Source: Lyophyllum atratum
Taxonomy: Eukaryota; Basidiomycota; Agaricomycetes; Agaricales; Lyophyllaceae
DNA: 64,000 nt
Direction: 5' to 3'
Assembly: GCA_014905825.1 (NCBI GenBank)
Contig: JACGCN010000021.1
Location: 620,001 to 684,000, forward strand
Position 1 is the first letter of the stretch; every line of letters starts with the position of its first letter. Shown piece by piece: positions 12,601 through 25,200 of the stretch. Both the position numbers and the translations under genes were made by a program. The notes beneath the pieces are model-generated. The model was not told where the DNA came from, searched no databases, and saw only the letters and a program-made list of their open reading frames with translations.

Positions 12601-13857
12601 AGGTGGGACCTGGCGAGCATGATTGCGCGCCTCACGAACGACCGACGGCATGGGGTCCTTCCACTCGTGTCCACGCCCTATCCAGTCTCCAGCCACAAAG
12701 TCTTGAGGTAGCTGGTCATCCCATTCGGATTCCGAGTCGATAGTGATGGATGAGGAGGTGCCCTCGCCACCGCCCCAGAGCTGAAATCTTGGACGTAACG
12801 AGGATTTATCATCGTACTCGCCTTCGGAGCTCGAGCAGGGCTGCGTCTCGGGCATCTCGTAGTTGTCGAGGGTGCGAGTGCTGGGAATGGACTCCAAGCG
12901 ATGCAGGGCGTCGTCGACAGGCTTGATCAAGGTCATGTCATAATTGTGCGACTTCGGTTTTGTGGTTGAGGATTCGAGAACGGGACGACAAGGTCGTACT
13001 ATCACGAGGTGAGCATCACTAAGACTTCATACGTTTTGCTGAAGCACTTACTGCGCTCTTTCATTGGGATGCTTCGGTTTCTCTCTCGCAAGAAGATTCG
13101 ATATTGATAGACACGAAGTTGAGGGGATTTCAGCAAGTCGTCTATTTATCAACCGCACTAGTGTCCGGAAAAAAACCTGTAGAGCAGTCAAATTAACTGA
13201 GATGTAGGAACGAATTGAGATCATACGTGTTTCATGACACCCAAATTTATTCCTTCAGGAATAGCCCAAGCTTTAAGCGTTAAGACTAGATCGTCATTGA
13301 GGATCGGGGTGGGGCAAACATGGCGTGTATATTGGACAGATACTGCCAGAATCCATCGTGGGACTCCAGATCAAATGAAAAACCATAGGCGTGAGCAGCG
13401 CAGAGGGCACAGACAAAGAGTAGCTGGCTATCGTGAAGGTTGTGGATAACATCGAAGCTCAAGTTTGTTGGTTTACCACGATTCGGATCTGGCCGATTTC
13501 GTCAACCATGTGATCACAGCGCTTAAAGTTTATTAGTTAAAGAGGCCCTCGACCAAAAGCAGATGATTTCACTCCTATCTAATTTATTGAACTTCGAGCA
13601 CTAAGTAGTATAAGGGAAGATGCAATATGGACCGGTGTGGTATGGAAAGGGAAAAAATATCTGGCCAAAAAACAATTAACCATCTCGCCTGTGTCCGCAC
13701 CCGGATCGGACGTTCAGGCGACGGTGCGTCATTTGGATCGGACATGGGCATGAATTTGGTCCAAAAGTACGCAAGTTTGGATCGGACCTAGGTCGATTTT
13801 GACACCCCAAAATGTCCGCACCAGGATCGGACCTTATGCGGCATATGCGGGGGTCCT
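6628..13857 (-). mobile_element. TE1: 7.23-kb TIR transposon, copy 1
   Basis: Complete element. The left terminus begins AGGACCCCCGCATATGCCGC and the right end carries its inverse; the TIRs are 34 bp with one mismatch at position 25. The 8-bp target duplication AGCACGAT flanks it on both sides (6620-6627 and 13858-13865), so this is an original insertion at this site. Subterminal arrays of GGATCGGAC-type words lie inside both ends. The single gene runs right to left and fills the element apart from a 374-bp left arm and a roughly 790-bp right arm. It differs from TE4 by one extra A in the Ulp1 exon and by an E-to-K codon difference. Confidence 0.95.
7002..13064 (-). pseudogene. Ulp1-transposase fusion gene, TE1 copy (one frameshift)
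   Basis: Same nine-exon structure as the intact TE4 copy (53752-59813). Every exon is open except exon 2. There the A run at 11553-11556 has four A where the other copies have three, which shifts the frame after the Ulp1 catalytic Cys and ends the frame at 11521. The protease and transposase motifs are otherwise unchanged. Exon 3 carries Glu (GAG codon, base C at 10522) where TE2 and TE4 carry Lys. A single homopolymer difference may be a sequencing error; if so this copy is functional. Confidence 0.8.
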
Positions 13858-14055
13858 AGCACGATCACAAGATTGAAGCAAGACAAGGCGAGATAAAACA
13901 CGGCGACTTGAATTCAACTGAAACTAGAGAAGTACATAGACAGGAAGTCGATAGGCGGATTCTGTCGACGTCACTGGTTCGTCGTCGCTGTCTACTTCGA
14001 TGTCGCTTGATTACCTCTATTTGGCTTGAATCTCCTCGTTCCCGCCCGACCTGGG

Positions 14056-14069
14056 GTTCAACGTTGAAC
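14056..14069. repeat. 14-bp perfect palindrome
   Basis: GTTCAACGTTGAAC is a perfect palindrome about 550 bp upstream of gene A. It is kept in S3 (45222-45235) and in S2. It could be a site for a dimeric regulator or chance; nothing else supports a function. Confidence 0.3.
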
Positions 14070-14533
14070 GTTCAGGCCTTCCTTGGATCATCCACTATCC
14101 AGCCTTGCGCATCCTGACTGTCGCGATGCTGCGCATCGATGTTGTATATCACGGCCACGGCGCAAAGCGGAGGTGTCAAGAAACTGCAAGGATCCAGATA
14201 ATAGATATCGCCATTTCAGGCTGGTGACTTCCCTTTTGTACTCTATTTCTGTCAAATGGGCTTGACCCCCAGCTTGGACATCCCGGCTCGATACTCAGTA
14301 CTCAGTACTCATCCATGGACATGCTATTGGGGAACTGAGCCCTACGAAACGTCAAAGCGCAATGTATAGCGATCACCTCGAAATGGCTATTGTATGGCCA
14401 ATAAAGTTACAAGACCGTTGATCTGGAGCTTTGACACCGTGCGGTTGCCATTCTATTTCTTGGCACAATTGGTTGCCTCGCTGGTAGGGCCTTGTTCTGG
14501 TCTTTGTTAAGTCAAAGCGTCGACAACAAGATG

Positions 14534-14541
14534 TATAAAAG
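14534..14541 (+). promoter_or_regulatory. TATA box of gene A (S1)
   Basis: TATAAAAG, 77 bp upstream of the ATG at 14618. Conserved in all three S copies (30136-30143 and 45700-45707). Confidence 0.65.
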
Positions 14542-14617
14542 GTCCCCTCCTCACACCACTCCGGTCATCAAGTTATCCAATCCACCAACAAACGCCCTTC
14601 TCGCTTAGATTTCCACA

Positions 14618-15877
14618 ATGTCCTCAGCGCATCGGATCGGCCGCCATACTATTTTCCGTTCATACTCCCTCTTCACATCCGCCCAGATACCAACAGGTCC
14701 GCGTCGGGAACACCAACGGAACTTTGTATTCCACTCCCTCCTCCCCAACCACCTCCAGCAGCACGCTAGCCTTAGAAGACGACCAAATTAAGCTCGTATT
14801 TGCCGCTGAAAAACCAAACGACGCCACTCCCCACGATCCCTATCTTACGTACTATGCAGGATCCAGCCCTGATCTCTCCTCGTTAAACAATCCCCTACCA
14901 GAAACCGAACTCAACCCCTGCGCAGTCCCATTCATCCCTCAGCTGCCCCCAAAATCCCGACGGCTCGTTCGCCCAGAACCCGGAACCATGCTCAAGCCCC
15001 GCATGCGCAAGTGGCTGAGGACTTTCGGACTGGCTACGCGGGCACCGATAGACCCCAAAGAAGTGTACTCGATGATCATCGTGGGCGCTGAGGACTGGGA
15101 CCCCGAGCCCATGGCCGAGCTGGCGCAGGAGTTTTGCTGGCGCCTTGCAGAGGCTTTGCCCGAGGATCTTGAAGCTGCCCTTGCATTTCTGATGAAGCTC
15201 CACTCGCAGTTCAGGATGATGAAGAGCCAGGAAGCTGGGGAGTCCTTTGAGTGGCATCTCAAGGAGTTTATCCTGGGGACTTTCATCAGCGTCTGGAATG
15301 CGGTAAGCTTGCTACTTTATGTTATCTAGTACATGATCTAACGCCGCGAGAGCAGAACAGCAACCCCGAAGCCGTGTCGTATAACTTCGTGCCTAAACCG
15401 CAATATCCCAAAGCGGCTATTCAACTCGCAGGCGTCATCGGAAAGCTCTATGCAAGGGGCTTCCTCGACAGCAAGAACGTCACCGACTGCTTAGAGGCGC
15501 TCGTCGCCAATTTCGTCTCTGTCGAGCATGCCGACGCAATCGCTGCCTTGGTCCACAGCGCTGGTTCTTCATACTGGTTCAACCACCCCAACGGCCTCCC
15601 CCACCTTCATCGCTTCGGATCGGCGTTCACCACCGTTGCAAGTAAGTTGCGGGGCGAGATGAGCGTGCTCAACCAGCGTCGACCAGATGCGGAACTGCAG
15701 AATGTCCTTAGAAGCGTAGACGGCTGCTGCATGGTGTGGTCTGCCGAGATGAATGCCCATATGGCAGCAACAACGCAGATGCAGATGTCACCTCCTAGGC
15801 GCCATGACGGGTATTCCTCAGATCAACACTCGCATCGCCCGCCACTTGGGTCCAGGATGCGGGGTGGAAGCTACTGA
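14618..15877 (+). pseudogene. Hypothetical protein A, S1 copy (one N-terminal frameshift)
   Basis: Matches the intact 401-aa S3 gene (45784-47042), with the same intron near 15303-15355. One extra T in the run at about 14650 shifts the frame some ten codons after the ATG; downstream the frame is open to the stop at 15877. If the extra T is a consensus error the gene is intact. See the S3 entry for the protein description. Confidence 0.7.
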
Positions 15878-16093
15878 GTATTGTAACTAATAATTATAAT
15901 CTGAACATTCATTCACGCATGTATTATATATCGCATTTTCATATTCAACCTTACTAGCATGGTCCCACATGAAATCCGATGACGCCCATGAACTCTGAGA
16001 ACATGCTTACCTTTGGCGAGAAAAAAACTTTTGATAGATAGCTTCTTTCATCGGTCACCGAGCCTTCGTCAGCCCTTGACAAGCTTAGTGAGC

Positions 16094-16834
16094 TTAGTGA
16101 TAATATGATATCGACGTATTCTCCCTCGGGCTTGGTGTGACTGCTGCCGCATTACGCGTGTGTGCCGCTCCATAGTACTCTAGCATCACCCGGCTAGGCG
16201 TGTACACAAACCACTCAATAGAAGCATAGCACCAAGAAAAGGAAGCAGCGCTGCCAACATCCTGGCAGCGCAGACTATTACATATTGGCGAAGAGGACGA
16301 CTGGTGGGAGACATAGTCTATTTCTGAGGTGCTTGTTCTCCAACGGTGGGAGTTGAAGGATGCGGGTCCGCGAAGAAGAAGATCTAGAGGACCTACTGAT
16401 GTGGGTATTTGTTGCCAGATTATGTGCCACCACACGGCCGTCGTTGTTATATCGTCAACATGCGGAATGTGGTTAAATTTGACGGCAGTCCGCGGGAATC
16501 GTGGTTGGTTGTGGGTGTTGAAGTCAAGGAGTAACCGCCGGCTATTGGCGTACACCATCCAGTCGGCACGCTCGTATCTGCTCGTATACAGATGTCGCTC
16601 ACTCTTATGCGAGGCCTGGACAGAGACATTTCTTCGTCGATGGTTGAAGGAGTTCATCGTTAAAGCACAAACAGATAGCTTAGAGAGGGTCATGGGATCG
16701 CAGATAGCCTGGGAGGTCGAAGTCAGGATCAGACTTCGATTGACGAGAAGCCGTGCGAAAAAGGCAAAGGCTCTACATCTGATCGCGAGTGTGAGATTGT
16801 CGGTTCGCGAAGGCAACTGCTGCATCCACCTCAT
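16094..16834 (-). CDS. Unrecognised 246-aa ORF, S1 copy
   Basis: Open frame identical in extent to the S3 copy (47259-47999); broken in S2. I recognise no family. It lies antisense to another open frame of 187 aa, and I cannot tell which strand, if either, is coding. Described further under S3. Confidence 0.3.
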   Translation of the reverse strand: MRWMQQLPSRTDNLTLAIRCRAFAFFARLLVNRSLILTSTSQAICDPMTLSKLSVCALTMNSFNHRRRNVSVQASHKSERHLYTSRYERADWMVYANSRRLLLDFNTHNQPRFPRTAVKFNHIPHVDDITTTAVWWHIIWQQIPTSVGPLDLLLRGPASFNSHRWRTSTSEIDYVSHQSSSSPICNSLRCQDVGSAASFSWCYASIEWFVYTPSRVMLEYYGAAHTRNAAAVTPSPRENTSISYYH

Positions 16835-17099
16835 GAATCCCCTATGGCCTCTTATTTCTTCTCCTCACTCCATACCATCATCCCATTCCTAGCACCGTAT
16901 CCCTCACGGCTACCCCATTGCTAGCTCACCTCGTCCACAGGTCCTTCAATGTCCTCGGTGCGAGTCGTCACTTACTAATTTTTTCCGATAGCGTTCTTAT
17001 GACTAGCATATCCGCGGCCAGCTTCATACTCACCGATGGTCAACCTTACCTCACACCCATTCTTCTGCCCACGCACAAGAACCACCTTACGATCCCTCG

Positions 17100-18915
17100 A
17101 TGCACCGTTACTCTTTCCGACCTGTTGGCATCTATTCCTTGCCCGTGGAGCTGCTACGCCGTGTGTTCACGCTCGGCGCAGGTTATGACTTTCCTTACGC
17201 CGAGTCTCCATTCCTGCTTAAAAACCGGATCAGGACTACTACGCTATTCCGTCGTCCAGTTTCCAGCTGCTAGTGTCCCATGTCTGCCACCATTGGCGGC
17301 AAATCGCTCTCCTGACGTCATCACTCTGGAATGTCCTCCACTTCCGTGAACCTGCACACCTTCCAAGGGCGAAGGAGTACCTCACTCGTTGCTCGGCCTC
17401 AGGTCATCTCCTTGACATCCTTGTCGACACGGTCGCGGAGAGCGACCATATCCCCGGTGTTACCCTTTGCAGAGAAGAATTACACCAAGTCTTCGACATC
17501 ATTCGCCCTCATGTGAAGCGATGGCGGTGCCTTCCATCTCAAAATACGAGGACCACGAGTGCAAGGCCACCGCTCGTCAGCATCTCAGTAGTTGCGGTCC
17601 CGCGCCGAACCTCGAAACACTCCGTTGTATCATTTTGAGGCTTACCGCACGTCACAGAACCTGTATCTCGCGACGTACAGACCACCAGTAATGGTTTTTT
17701 AGTAATGAGCTACCTCTTTTAAAGAATGTCTCTTTAATCGGGGTCAACCTGCCGTGGTCACGAAGTCCGTACCTTGCCCGTCTTCACACCCTGGAGCTTG
17801 CCCTCCATCCGGAGACCATTCGACCTCCATACGAGGATTGGGAGACATGCTGCGTAGCCCAGACCTGCAAACGCTCTCCTTGCATTACTCTGGACCACGC
17901 GTCGCGGACGGCGATACAAAACTAGTTTGGCCGGCCAGCAAGGAAAGGATCTACATCGAGTCACTCCAGAACCTCAGCCTGACCGACCTTGAACCCCCGA
18001 CTATCTCTGTAGGCTCATGGGCCGCCTTGTCCTACCCAGGATAAAGCAACTAAGCCTAGATCTACCCCGACCAGGACTTTACGCCCTTCGTAGAACTCAT
18101 TGCCCGCCCGTCACCCTCTACACAATCCCCCATCTCACCCAACTCCCTACCCCGCCTTATCCACATGCCTTCTCCCATCTCCCACTCCCCGCGCTCTCCC
18201 GGCTCGAGACACTCGTCCTTACCCGCTCTCGAAACCAGCCCTGAGAGTCTTCGTAACCTGCTACGCGCGCTTCAAGAGCTCCGCGCACTTGAAGTCAATT
18301 TTGCCTGCATCAGCGACGCTTTGCCCGGCCTTCTCGTGGAGGGAATGGACGTCACCGAAGACGAGGATAGCCCCTCCTCTGAAGTGACGCTCATGGCTAT
18401 TCGTCCCAAATCAGGGACAAAATCCCTTCCTTCATCTTGCCCCACCTTACCATGCAACGCCCGGACCCCCGTTCGTGTAAACATGTTCCTTTGTTAGCCC
18501 CCCCCGTTTGGAGACGTTCAAGATGGCAGGCCTATCAGGTCAAAAGGTGGAAAAAACTCATTCGTTATAGGGAATGCCAGGACACTGGATTGGCGCGCCG
18601 ATGCGGAGAGGCTCAGCGGTCCTGTGGTAGATATGGCGTCTGTAGGTGGATCGTGAAGTGGAGCGAGAGGCAGAGAGGAGAAGACAAGGTCTTGGATCGT
18701 CTGGTGGACGACGGATGGGTAGGAGAGAATGGAAGGAGGGTGTATGTGGAAACTTACAACGAAGATGGAGGAGATGAGGAGATGGACGATGATGACGACG
18801 AAGGGCAAGCAGAAGATGATGGATTGGACGACGAGGGCCGCACAGCAGGTGGAAGATGATGGCGACGATGACGAAGATGAAGAATGAAGATGACGCCGAC
18901 GATGCCACAGTTTGA
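17100..18915 (+). pseudogene. F-box-like protein gene, S1 copy (many frameshifts)
   Basis: Aligns along its whole length with the intact 599-aa S3 gene but has about ten or more 1-2-nt indels. Examples are an extra A at about 17221-17224, an extra G near 17527, a lost CA near 17622, an extra T near 17696-17701, a lost A near 17847, extra C in several C runs around 17990-18070, and a longer C run at about 18497-18507. Most lie in or next to homopolymers and substitutions are few. That pattern fits uncorrected sequencing error at least as well as real decay. Confidence 0.75.
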
Positions 18916-19695
18916 AAATGCCCACATATCTATCGCCTACGACCTGCAATGGGATACCCTCTATCACGCAATACCCTCCTTGCGATGCACCTCTTTATTC
19001 GTATCTGATACGCGCATTCCTACCGAAGCGGAAACTGGTATGTCGTTCATTATATGTACGGACTTCCATCATGGCACTATATATATTTGCATACTTTTAC
19101 TTTTTACCCTCGTCAATTTGGATCATGTATACTGGTATATCTGTAGGGTTTACGTGGAAGTGCGGCAATTGTATTCTTACAGCTTGGTGTTTCTTGTTTT
19201 TAACTGGTTTAAATTACGTTCCAGCAATGCGTCCTGGGCTCGAACCCAGTTGCCTTGTCGGTTATCGCAATGTTTTATTATCTGAATGAGAGTGCGCAAC
19301 GTCTACTCAGAAAAAATGGGGTGTTCCGTTTTAGTATTGTGCGAGGGGGGTTTATAACTTCCAAGGCATCATATACACCCAACAGTGTACCAAATCCGTA
19401 ACGGCTGGTGTCGAGACTAAATGCGTCCTGAAGATCCTGGTACCTTATCTCCAATTTTATGAGTTGGGCTTAACATACATTATTGCGACTAACTATACTC
19501 ATACGCGCAAAGACAGGTTGCAGTACAATAAACATAACAGCTATAAATGATGATCGGTCTAATGATAACGTTTAGCATGTCCAGTGCTCCCCGAATCTAA
19601 GGAGAGGTCCTCGATTAAAAAGGATGTCTACTCACTGAACCCGATAAAGAAAGCAGCGGTCAAGTGGGCATCAACCATAAGAACAAAGCAACAAT

Positions 19696-20865
19696 TCATA
19701 GGACACTCCTCCACTCTGCACCCGCACTCTTGCCTGTTCCACAGCGCGCAGCAGATCGGCGCAGCGCTTGAGCCTAGTCCAAAGATATTGAGGATAGCCG
19801 GGACAGCGTCGCGAGTTAGCAGAACTTCGTGCTGCAGGGGTTTAGACTCGGGCTTGGAGGTGGCTTCGTTTTTGTCGTTCTCTAGTGATTCCGCTGAGGT
19901 TATCAGGTGGTGATTTGAGAGAATTCTTTGTATACACCATCCAGTGCTTCGCTTGCCTCAGGGACAATGACACCACTATCCAAGAGACCTTGAGATATTG
20001 CGAGGCTCTATAGGCTGTTTTGGTTATGATAAATGGCTGAAACCATGTAGGAAGGGGTGGGCACACCTTTGTAGTGTGACCATGATCGCCATGCGCAGAG
20101 AAGAAGGGAAGGTTCGGAATTATTGCTAATGTTATAATAGGTCTAAGTCAACGGTTGCGAGGCAGGAAGCGTTTTCCACAACGCACGGATAATCATGAAT
20201 GGGGCCATAAATGGTGCGATAACCATCCACATGTAAAAGCCCTTTCTATGTCGAGGTGTCCGGTATGCAACCAGTGTTGCGTAGCTCATCCAAAGTAACG
20301 GAGTCAGTGGTTATTGATGGTGGGTATATAAGAGGGATCTGGGGTGGTTGTTTGGAAATTCAGAGACGCGAAACGCGGTACAGATGAACATACCTAGTTC
20401 CTGCTTGTTTTTCTTGGCCGGACACGTCAGCGATGCTGGGCCCGAGAGCGGGGTTGATGCCCTTTAATGCAAGTTCTTCAAACTCTAAGCGGTCTACTAG
20501 ACGCTCGCCACTTGAAACACTTTTAACTGCATTTCGGGATTGAGTTTAAAATAAGTACATGAGAACGCGACGCGAATAAGAGGAGATCGACCTTCCAACC
20601 ACCTCCGCCTTCCCAAAGCCTGCCCATGTGTCCCCCGCCTTCGTGGATACCCAATTGACAATACCCCCTTCTGGTATCCATCGTGATCGGGATCCCTCGC
20701 CCTCGGAAGGTTGGGGTGTTGGCGGTGTTGGAGGAGATATTTGAAACTGATAATATGTTAAGAGGTCGAGCAGCTGCCGTACTGGGGTGAAGCCTTGATT
20801 TTCGGCCGGGTGAGGGGTATGGCGATGATGCGCAAATTTGCGCAAGCTTTAGGAGCTATTGACAT
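19696..20865 (-). pseudogene. Mitochondrial K+/H+-exchange-related gene, S1 copy (frameshifted)
   Basis: Counterpart of the intact five-exon S3 gene (50838-52011). It keeps the start, splice signals and stop but has scattered single-base gains and losses, for example near 20730-20790 and in the second and last exons. No continuous protein results without correcting them. The indel pattern is the same kind as in the neighbouring F-box copy. Confidence 0.75.
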
Positions 20866-21109
20866 GGGTTGGAAGAGAATACGGGGGTAGGCCCAGTGGA
20901 CAGCGTAGTGGAAAGAAGTAGGTGACTAGAAACGCGAACTGTATCCGAGTCCTGAGAAAAACATTGGTCGGAAACTCATGGCTCGGCGGCAGGTCTGTTT
21001 GTCTTTGGGCTTAGATTCAATACCAAGCACGTATTACGCCACCCTCTGCTGATGCTGGTAAGGTAGATAGAAGTACTACACAAGTAGAAAGATAAGATAT
21101 ATGTAGCGA

Positions 21110-21966
21110 CTATTCAGAAGACCCGTTACCAGTCCAGATGAGGGGGTAATTTCTCTCCGTGGCCATTGGAGTGAGGTATACCGGCTCTCCGCAACCTCCC
21201 GGCCGCGTTTCATCTCCCTCCGGCTCAATGCCTGGGTTTGCCTTTCGAGGTAGGCACCCACCCATCCCAATAAATGAGAAGAACAAAGAAGACCCAAGTG
21301 AGCAACGCGCGGGATGCCCTTCAGGCTCCAAATAGTGTCGTTTTCTCGAGTAATAGAATGGCCGAATACGCAATGATTGGGATGCTCGGAATCCTCATCA
21401 GGGCGTACACCCAGATGTTAATCACTCGAAGTTTTTCCTTTCGCCCCTGCCACACTTGATTCCCGATAAAACCGACGTCCATCTCCTGATGAGCAGCCAG
21501 AATCCACATGAAGTCCCCCGGGATTCCACTAACGAGAGTCGTGAACGGGATGTACAGAAGTTCGAGGGTGTTGAGATAGAATGCGGAGAGAAGCATAGCG
21601 AGGGATCCTAAGTGATGGTACATGTAGCCGGGGTATAGATCCAGGCGGTTGAGCTCTGAAACCCACAAAACCCCACGCAGGTGATGCATATTTCGGCGGA
21701 AAGGGAAAGTGGCTGGCCATAAGGCTCATGGCAGCGAATGGGGAAGTCGTGTAATGCTTCCAAAGCGAATTGGCGCAAAATGGAAACGAGGAAAGGGAGA
21801 TGAAGGCCCCTAAAAGCATGCCAAAATATACGGTCTCTTTTGCGAGAGCTCGCATGCGCGGCGGAAGTCGATGCGGTGGAGGTACACGGAAACGAAGTAG
21901 CCAAGGAATTTTTCGACGAGATAAAACGGTGAGCGCAGCAAAAAGGTTGAACGAGTCGGAAGGCAT
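21110..21966 (-). pseudogene. Multipass membrane protein gene, S1 copy (frameshifted)
   Basis: Counterpart of the intact 287-aa gene in S2 and S3. Small indels, for example near 21668-21690 (a short loss in the CACGCGAGG region), 21745 and 21925 (two bases of ATAATAGACGG missing), break it into short frames. Gene order and spacing to TE2 are unchanged. Confidence 0.75.
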
Positions 21967-22223
21967 GATGACTACGTCCTGTCCGCAGAGACGGTCGTTT
22001 GTGTCGCATTGTGGGCAATTTTATGCAAGTTCTGTGCACGTTTCAAATTAACCCATTCCAACGGTGTGAGTTGTCATCGATACACGGGCTTGAAGGGATA
22101 CATCGGTGCAACGCGTTCGAAACGCTGTCACAATAGGCATTGGCTTCCTGGACGTTGAGAGCAAACTCGTTTCAACCCGAATTGTAAAGGTGGGAACCAG
22201 AGAAGTTGAAGGCTGGTGTGAGG

Positions 22224-25200
22224 AGGACCCCCGCATATGCCGCATAATGTCCGATCCGAACTCCTCAAATTTAGCCCAATGTGTCCGCAACATTTTGGGC
22301 CAAATGTGTGCGCACCAGGATCCGACCTCGTCATTTTTTTTTTCCAGTGTACGCAACATAGATCGGACATTGGTACAGGCGGCATATGTACGCACCATCG
22401 GATCGGACATCAGGGCGAGCAGGATGTGTACGCATTTAGGATCGGGGTCCGTACGCGAGGGGGAGATGTCCGCATTCCAGATCGGACATCTGGGATAATA
22501 GAATATGTCCGCATTGCAGACTAGTATAGTACTAATAGTAATAGACAAGACATAGATATTATAGTAAGGAGGTCCATACGTATTAGCGAGGGAGTGAGCT
22601 ACACTCGATTCTCATCGTCGTCAGAGACATCTTCGTCTTCATGGTCTTCATCAGCCTCCGGCTCTACAAGAGGAACATCCTGCTTCGCCGCTTTCTTCCA
22701 GGCCTTGACCTCCTTAACGAGATCCTTCACTAATAGAGCTATAAGGACGGACTGAGCTTTGAGTTTCTGCATCATTTCGAATGAAAAATTGCAGAGATGA
22801 AGCAGCGAAACGGGGTGATCATCGGTTGTCGAGATATCCTGGCGTGTAACGCCGGAACAAGACGCAAGTGAAAAGAGAATGTGTGTTGCCGGGATTTGTA
22901 GGAATGTTGAACAGTGTAGAGGAGCCCCGCAAGATAGTGATGAGTATATGTGGCCAGAGAACGGGCGATACACCCGGATGTTGATATACGATGGCGCGCC
23001 CACACTATCGATGCTCGGTACCCATTCATGCGGAGCGCTTTTATAGTTTGCTTGAGAATAAATGGTGATAACTACGAGTGAAATTCGCATTAGGATATGG
23101 CTGGAAAAAGATTCAATGATTACTGACCTTCACCGAAGATAATTTCGGTTGTCTTGGGATGGCGAACCAAAACAAAATGGCCAGGCAACAACGGATTGAA
23201 GCTACTTATGTTTTGCTGTCATTATGTTATCATGGATACCCGTGCGATGAAGGGCAAGGAGTACACGTTGTCGAATAGTAACCATTGCCTATTGCAATCC
23301 AGATCAGTTAAGATGCCGATGGAATTGTCAGGGTTAGGACTCACTGATGCGTGTACATTCCTTAGCGCTGCCTTATTCCTGGCCCGTGTTCCGCCATTGA
23401 TGCTTGCAGCAACAAAAGTACCTGTGTGACGTACACGTCGATCGGCACCAGTGGTCGCATTGAGCTTCTCATTCTCAGGAACAAGGTTTGCCAGCCGCAT
23501 GAGAAGGGCTTCACGGATGGAACGTTCTGGCGGAGGTGGGTTGTGAAACTCGCGTCCGTGTTCTCGAACTGCCTTAGCAGTTGATTTGGTCTGGTGGCGG
23601 ATTCGTTCGGCAACCAAGCTTTCGCGCAAAAGTTGACTGTTCTCGACCAAGATAAGTGGCTGATGCACAGGAGTCGTCGTTACCTGGCCAGCGATGTGAA
23701 TGAAGGATGGAAAGAAAACTCGAAAGCTTGGCATACCTTGGAAGATAGTTGAACCTGGAGGGCTTCAGCAATGTTCTGGCGGACTTCTTCAAGCAATTTT
23801 CGGGTGTGTCCGGGAGATTTTCGCTGCAAAAGTGGAAGATAAAGTAACACGACTGTCACTTGAAGAAGTGCTCACTTACATGGATAGAGACCTCTCGACG
23901 TCATCAGCAGCGATGGCGAGCTCGCATGTCTCGAAGGCATCCTCGTCAGCACCAGTCTTGAATGATACTGATTCATAGAGGGTAAGAAGCTGAGCGAGCG
24001 TCCGTGGGCCTTGAGACATCGGTGGTTTCATCTTCTTCTTCTGGCATCTGAAAGGACGGGGTGAGCGTACTCGGAAAGCATGAGCTCCGCATCGATGCCA
24101 ACTGCTGCAAGAAGTTGCTTTGCTTCTTTGAAAGCATGGTCCGAGGCACGCGCCAAGTCAGCATCGCTGGGATACCGCATCAGCTCTTGAAGATCCAGGT
24201 CATCGGCATTGAAATATGTGTGGTGATAACCAGCGGCGGTCTGCTGGGTCTGCTCGTCATGCGTCAAGTCTTGAAAATCGCCCATAATGATGATCTGTAA
24301 CTTCGGATTCATGTGGAGAACATCGGCGTAGTTGAAGTCTTTCTTCTGTGTACGCATGACACCGAAAAAATGTTCGCAAGCCTCCGTCGAGTGAAGCCAA
24401 GGACATAAAGGGTATTGGGAATAGTATTTTCGATAGATGGAGATAAGCGACAGAAGGCTGTCGCAGCAGATGAGGAAGATGTCGTATGACTCTCGGGAGA
24501 TGAACTGGACATTGACATTGTAATCTGGATGTTTGACAACGTGCGTGTGCCACGCCATGAGGAAAAATCGGGCGCGCATAACCATCTTGGCACGTTGGAA
24601 GTGACTAATGTTTCTGTTCTGCCATGCGTCGATGAGCTCGCCAAAGATGAAGAGGTAAACGGAGAGTGCACGATTTTCCGGATATGTTGAAAGGTTGAAA
24701 TCAAGCGCTGCAGCCGACAGCAATCGTGCTGCAGCACGGTCATCCTGCTTGTCGACATTCTCGACGTCACGCCTAAAAAGAGGTCCGAGGGTATTCGCGG
24801 CCAGTTCGCGCACTTGCGCAAAAAGATGACGAAGTTGGACAACACAATATTTCGCGCCCCTGTCAACAACTGATTTCGAGATGTCTTTGCCGCATGCTTG
24901 CTATCTTGGACTTTAACAAAAGGGTAACGTCCACGTGCGAGCGGGACTTTGAGGTAAATGTTGCAGCCAGGGTTGGGATTGGGAATTGAGAAAACTAGAT
25001 GTTCGGGCGCTGAGTCGCAAATGATGTCCTGGATTTTACGCTCTGTCTCTGTCCCGTCACTTGCTTGTGATACTGTGTGAATGCCCTGGTCGTGCAACAT
25101 CTCGTCAAGTTTGAAATGCAATTGAGACAAAGCTTCAGCTGAGTCTTTAGAGCCGCGCGCTACAGCCGCTACGATAATGGGCGGGATGCGTGGCAGCGGA

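Larger units (their letters stand above)
13858..22223. repeat. Host segment S1, first of three tandem copies
   Basis: An 8.37-kb stretch of host DNA between TE1 and TE2. It starts with the AGCACGAT target octamer and ends with GTGTGAGG. Near-identical copies occur at about 29559-37793 (S2) and 45024-53377 (S3). Gene order: hypothetical protein A (+), an antisense-overlapping ORF region, F-box-like gene (+), mitochondrial K+/H+-exchange-related gene (-), membrane protein gene (-). S1 matches S3 closely up to about 16.9 kb and then differs by many 1-2-nt indels to about 22.0 kb. The first 700 bp hold no gene I can support. Confidence 0.92.

Noticed and set aside
7002..13064. Reading the transposon as four or five independent genes (protease, zinc protein, transposase, small proteins)
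   Set aside because: Each apparent ORF end coincides with a GT donor and the next frame resumes at an AG acceptor in the correct phase, so one spliced gene explains them all.
6628..13857. KDZ (Kyakuja-Dileera-Zisupton) element, suggested by the Ulp1 domain and 8-bp duplication
   Set aside because: The protein lacks the KDZ signature I know and the acidic motifs look closer to P-type enzymes. Not excluded, but not supported.
13685..13857. CRISPR-like array from the repeated GGATCGGAC words
   Set aside because: The words are only 9 bp, occur at transposon ends in both orientations, and the organism is a eukaryote.
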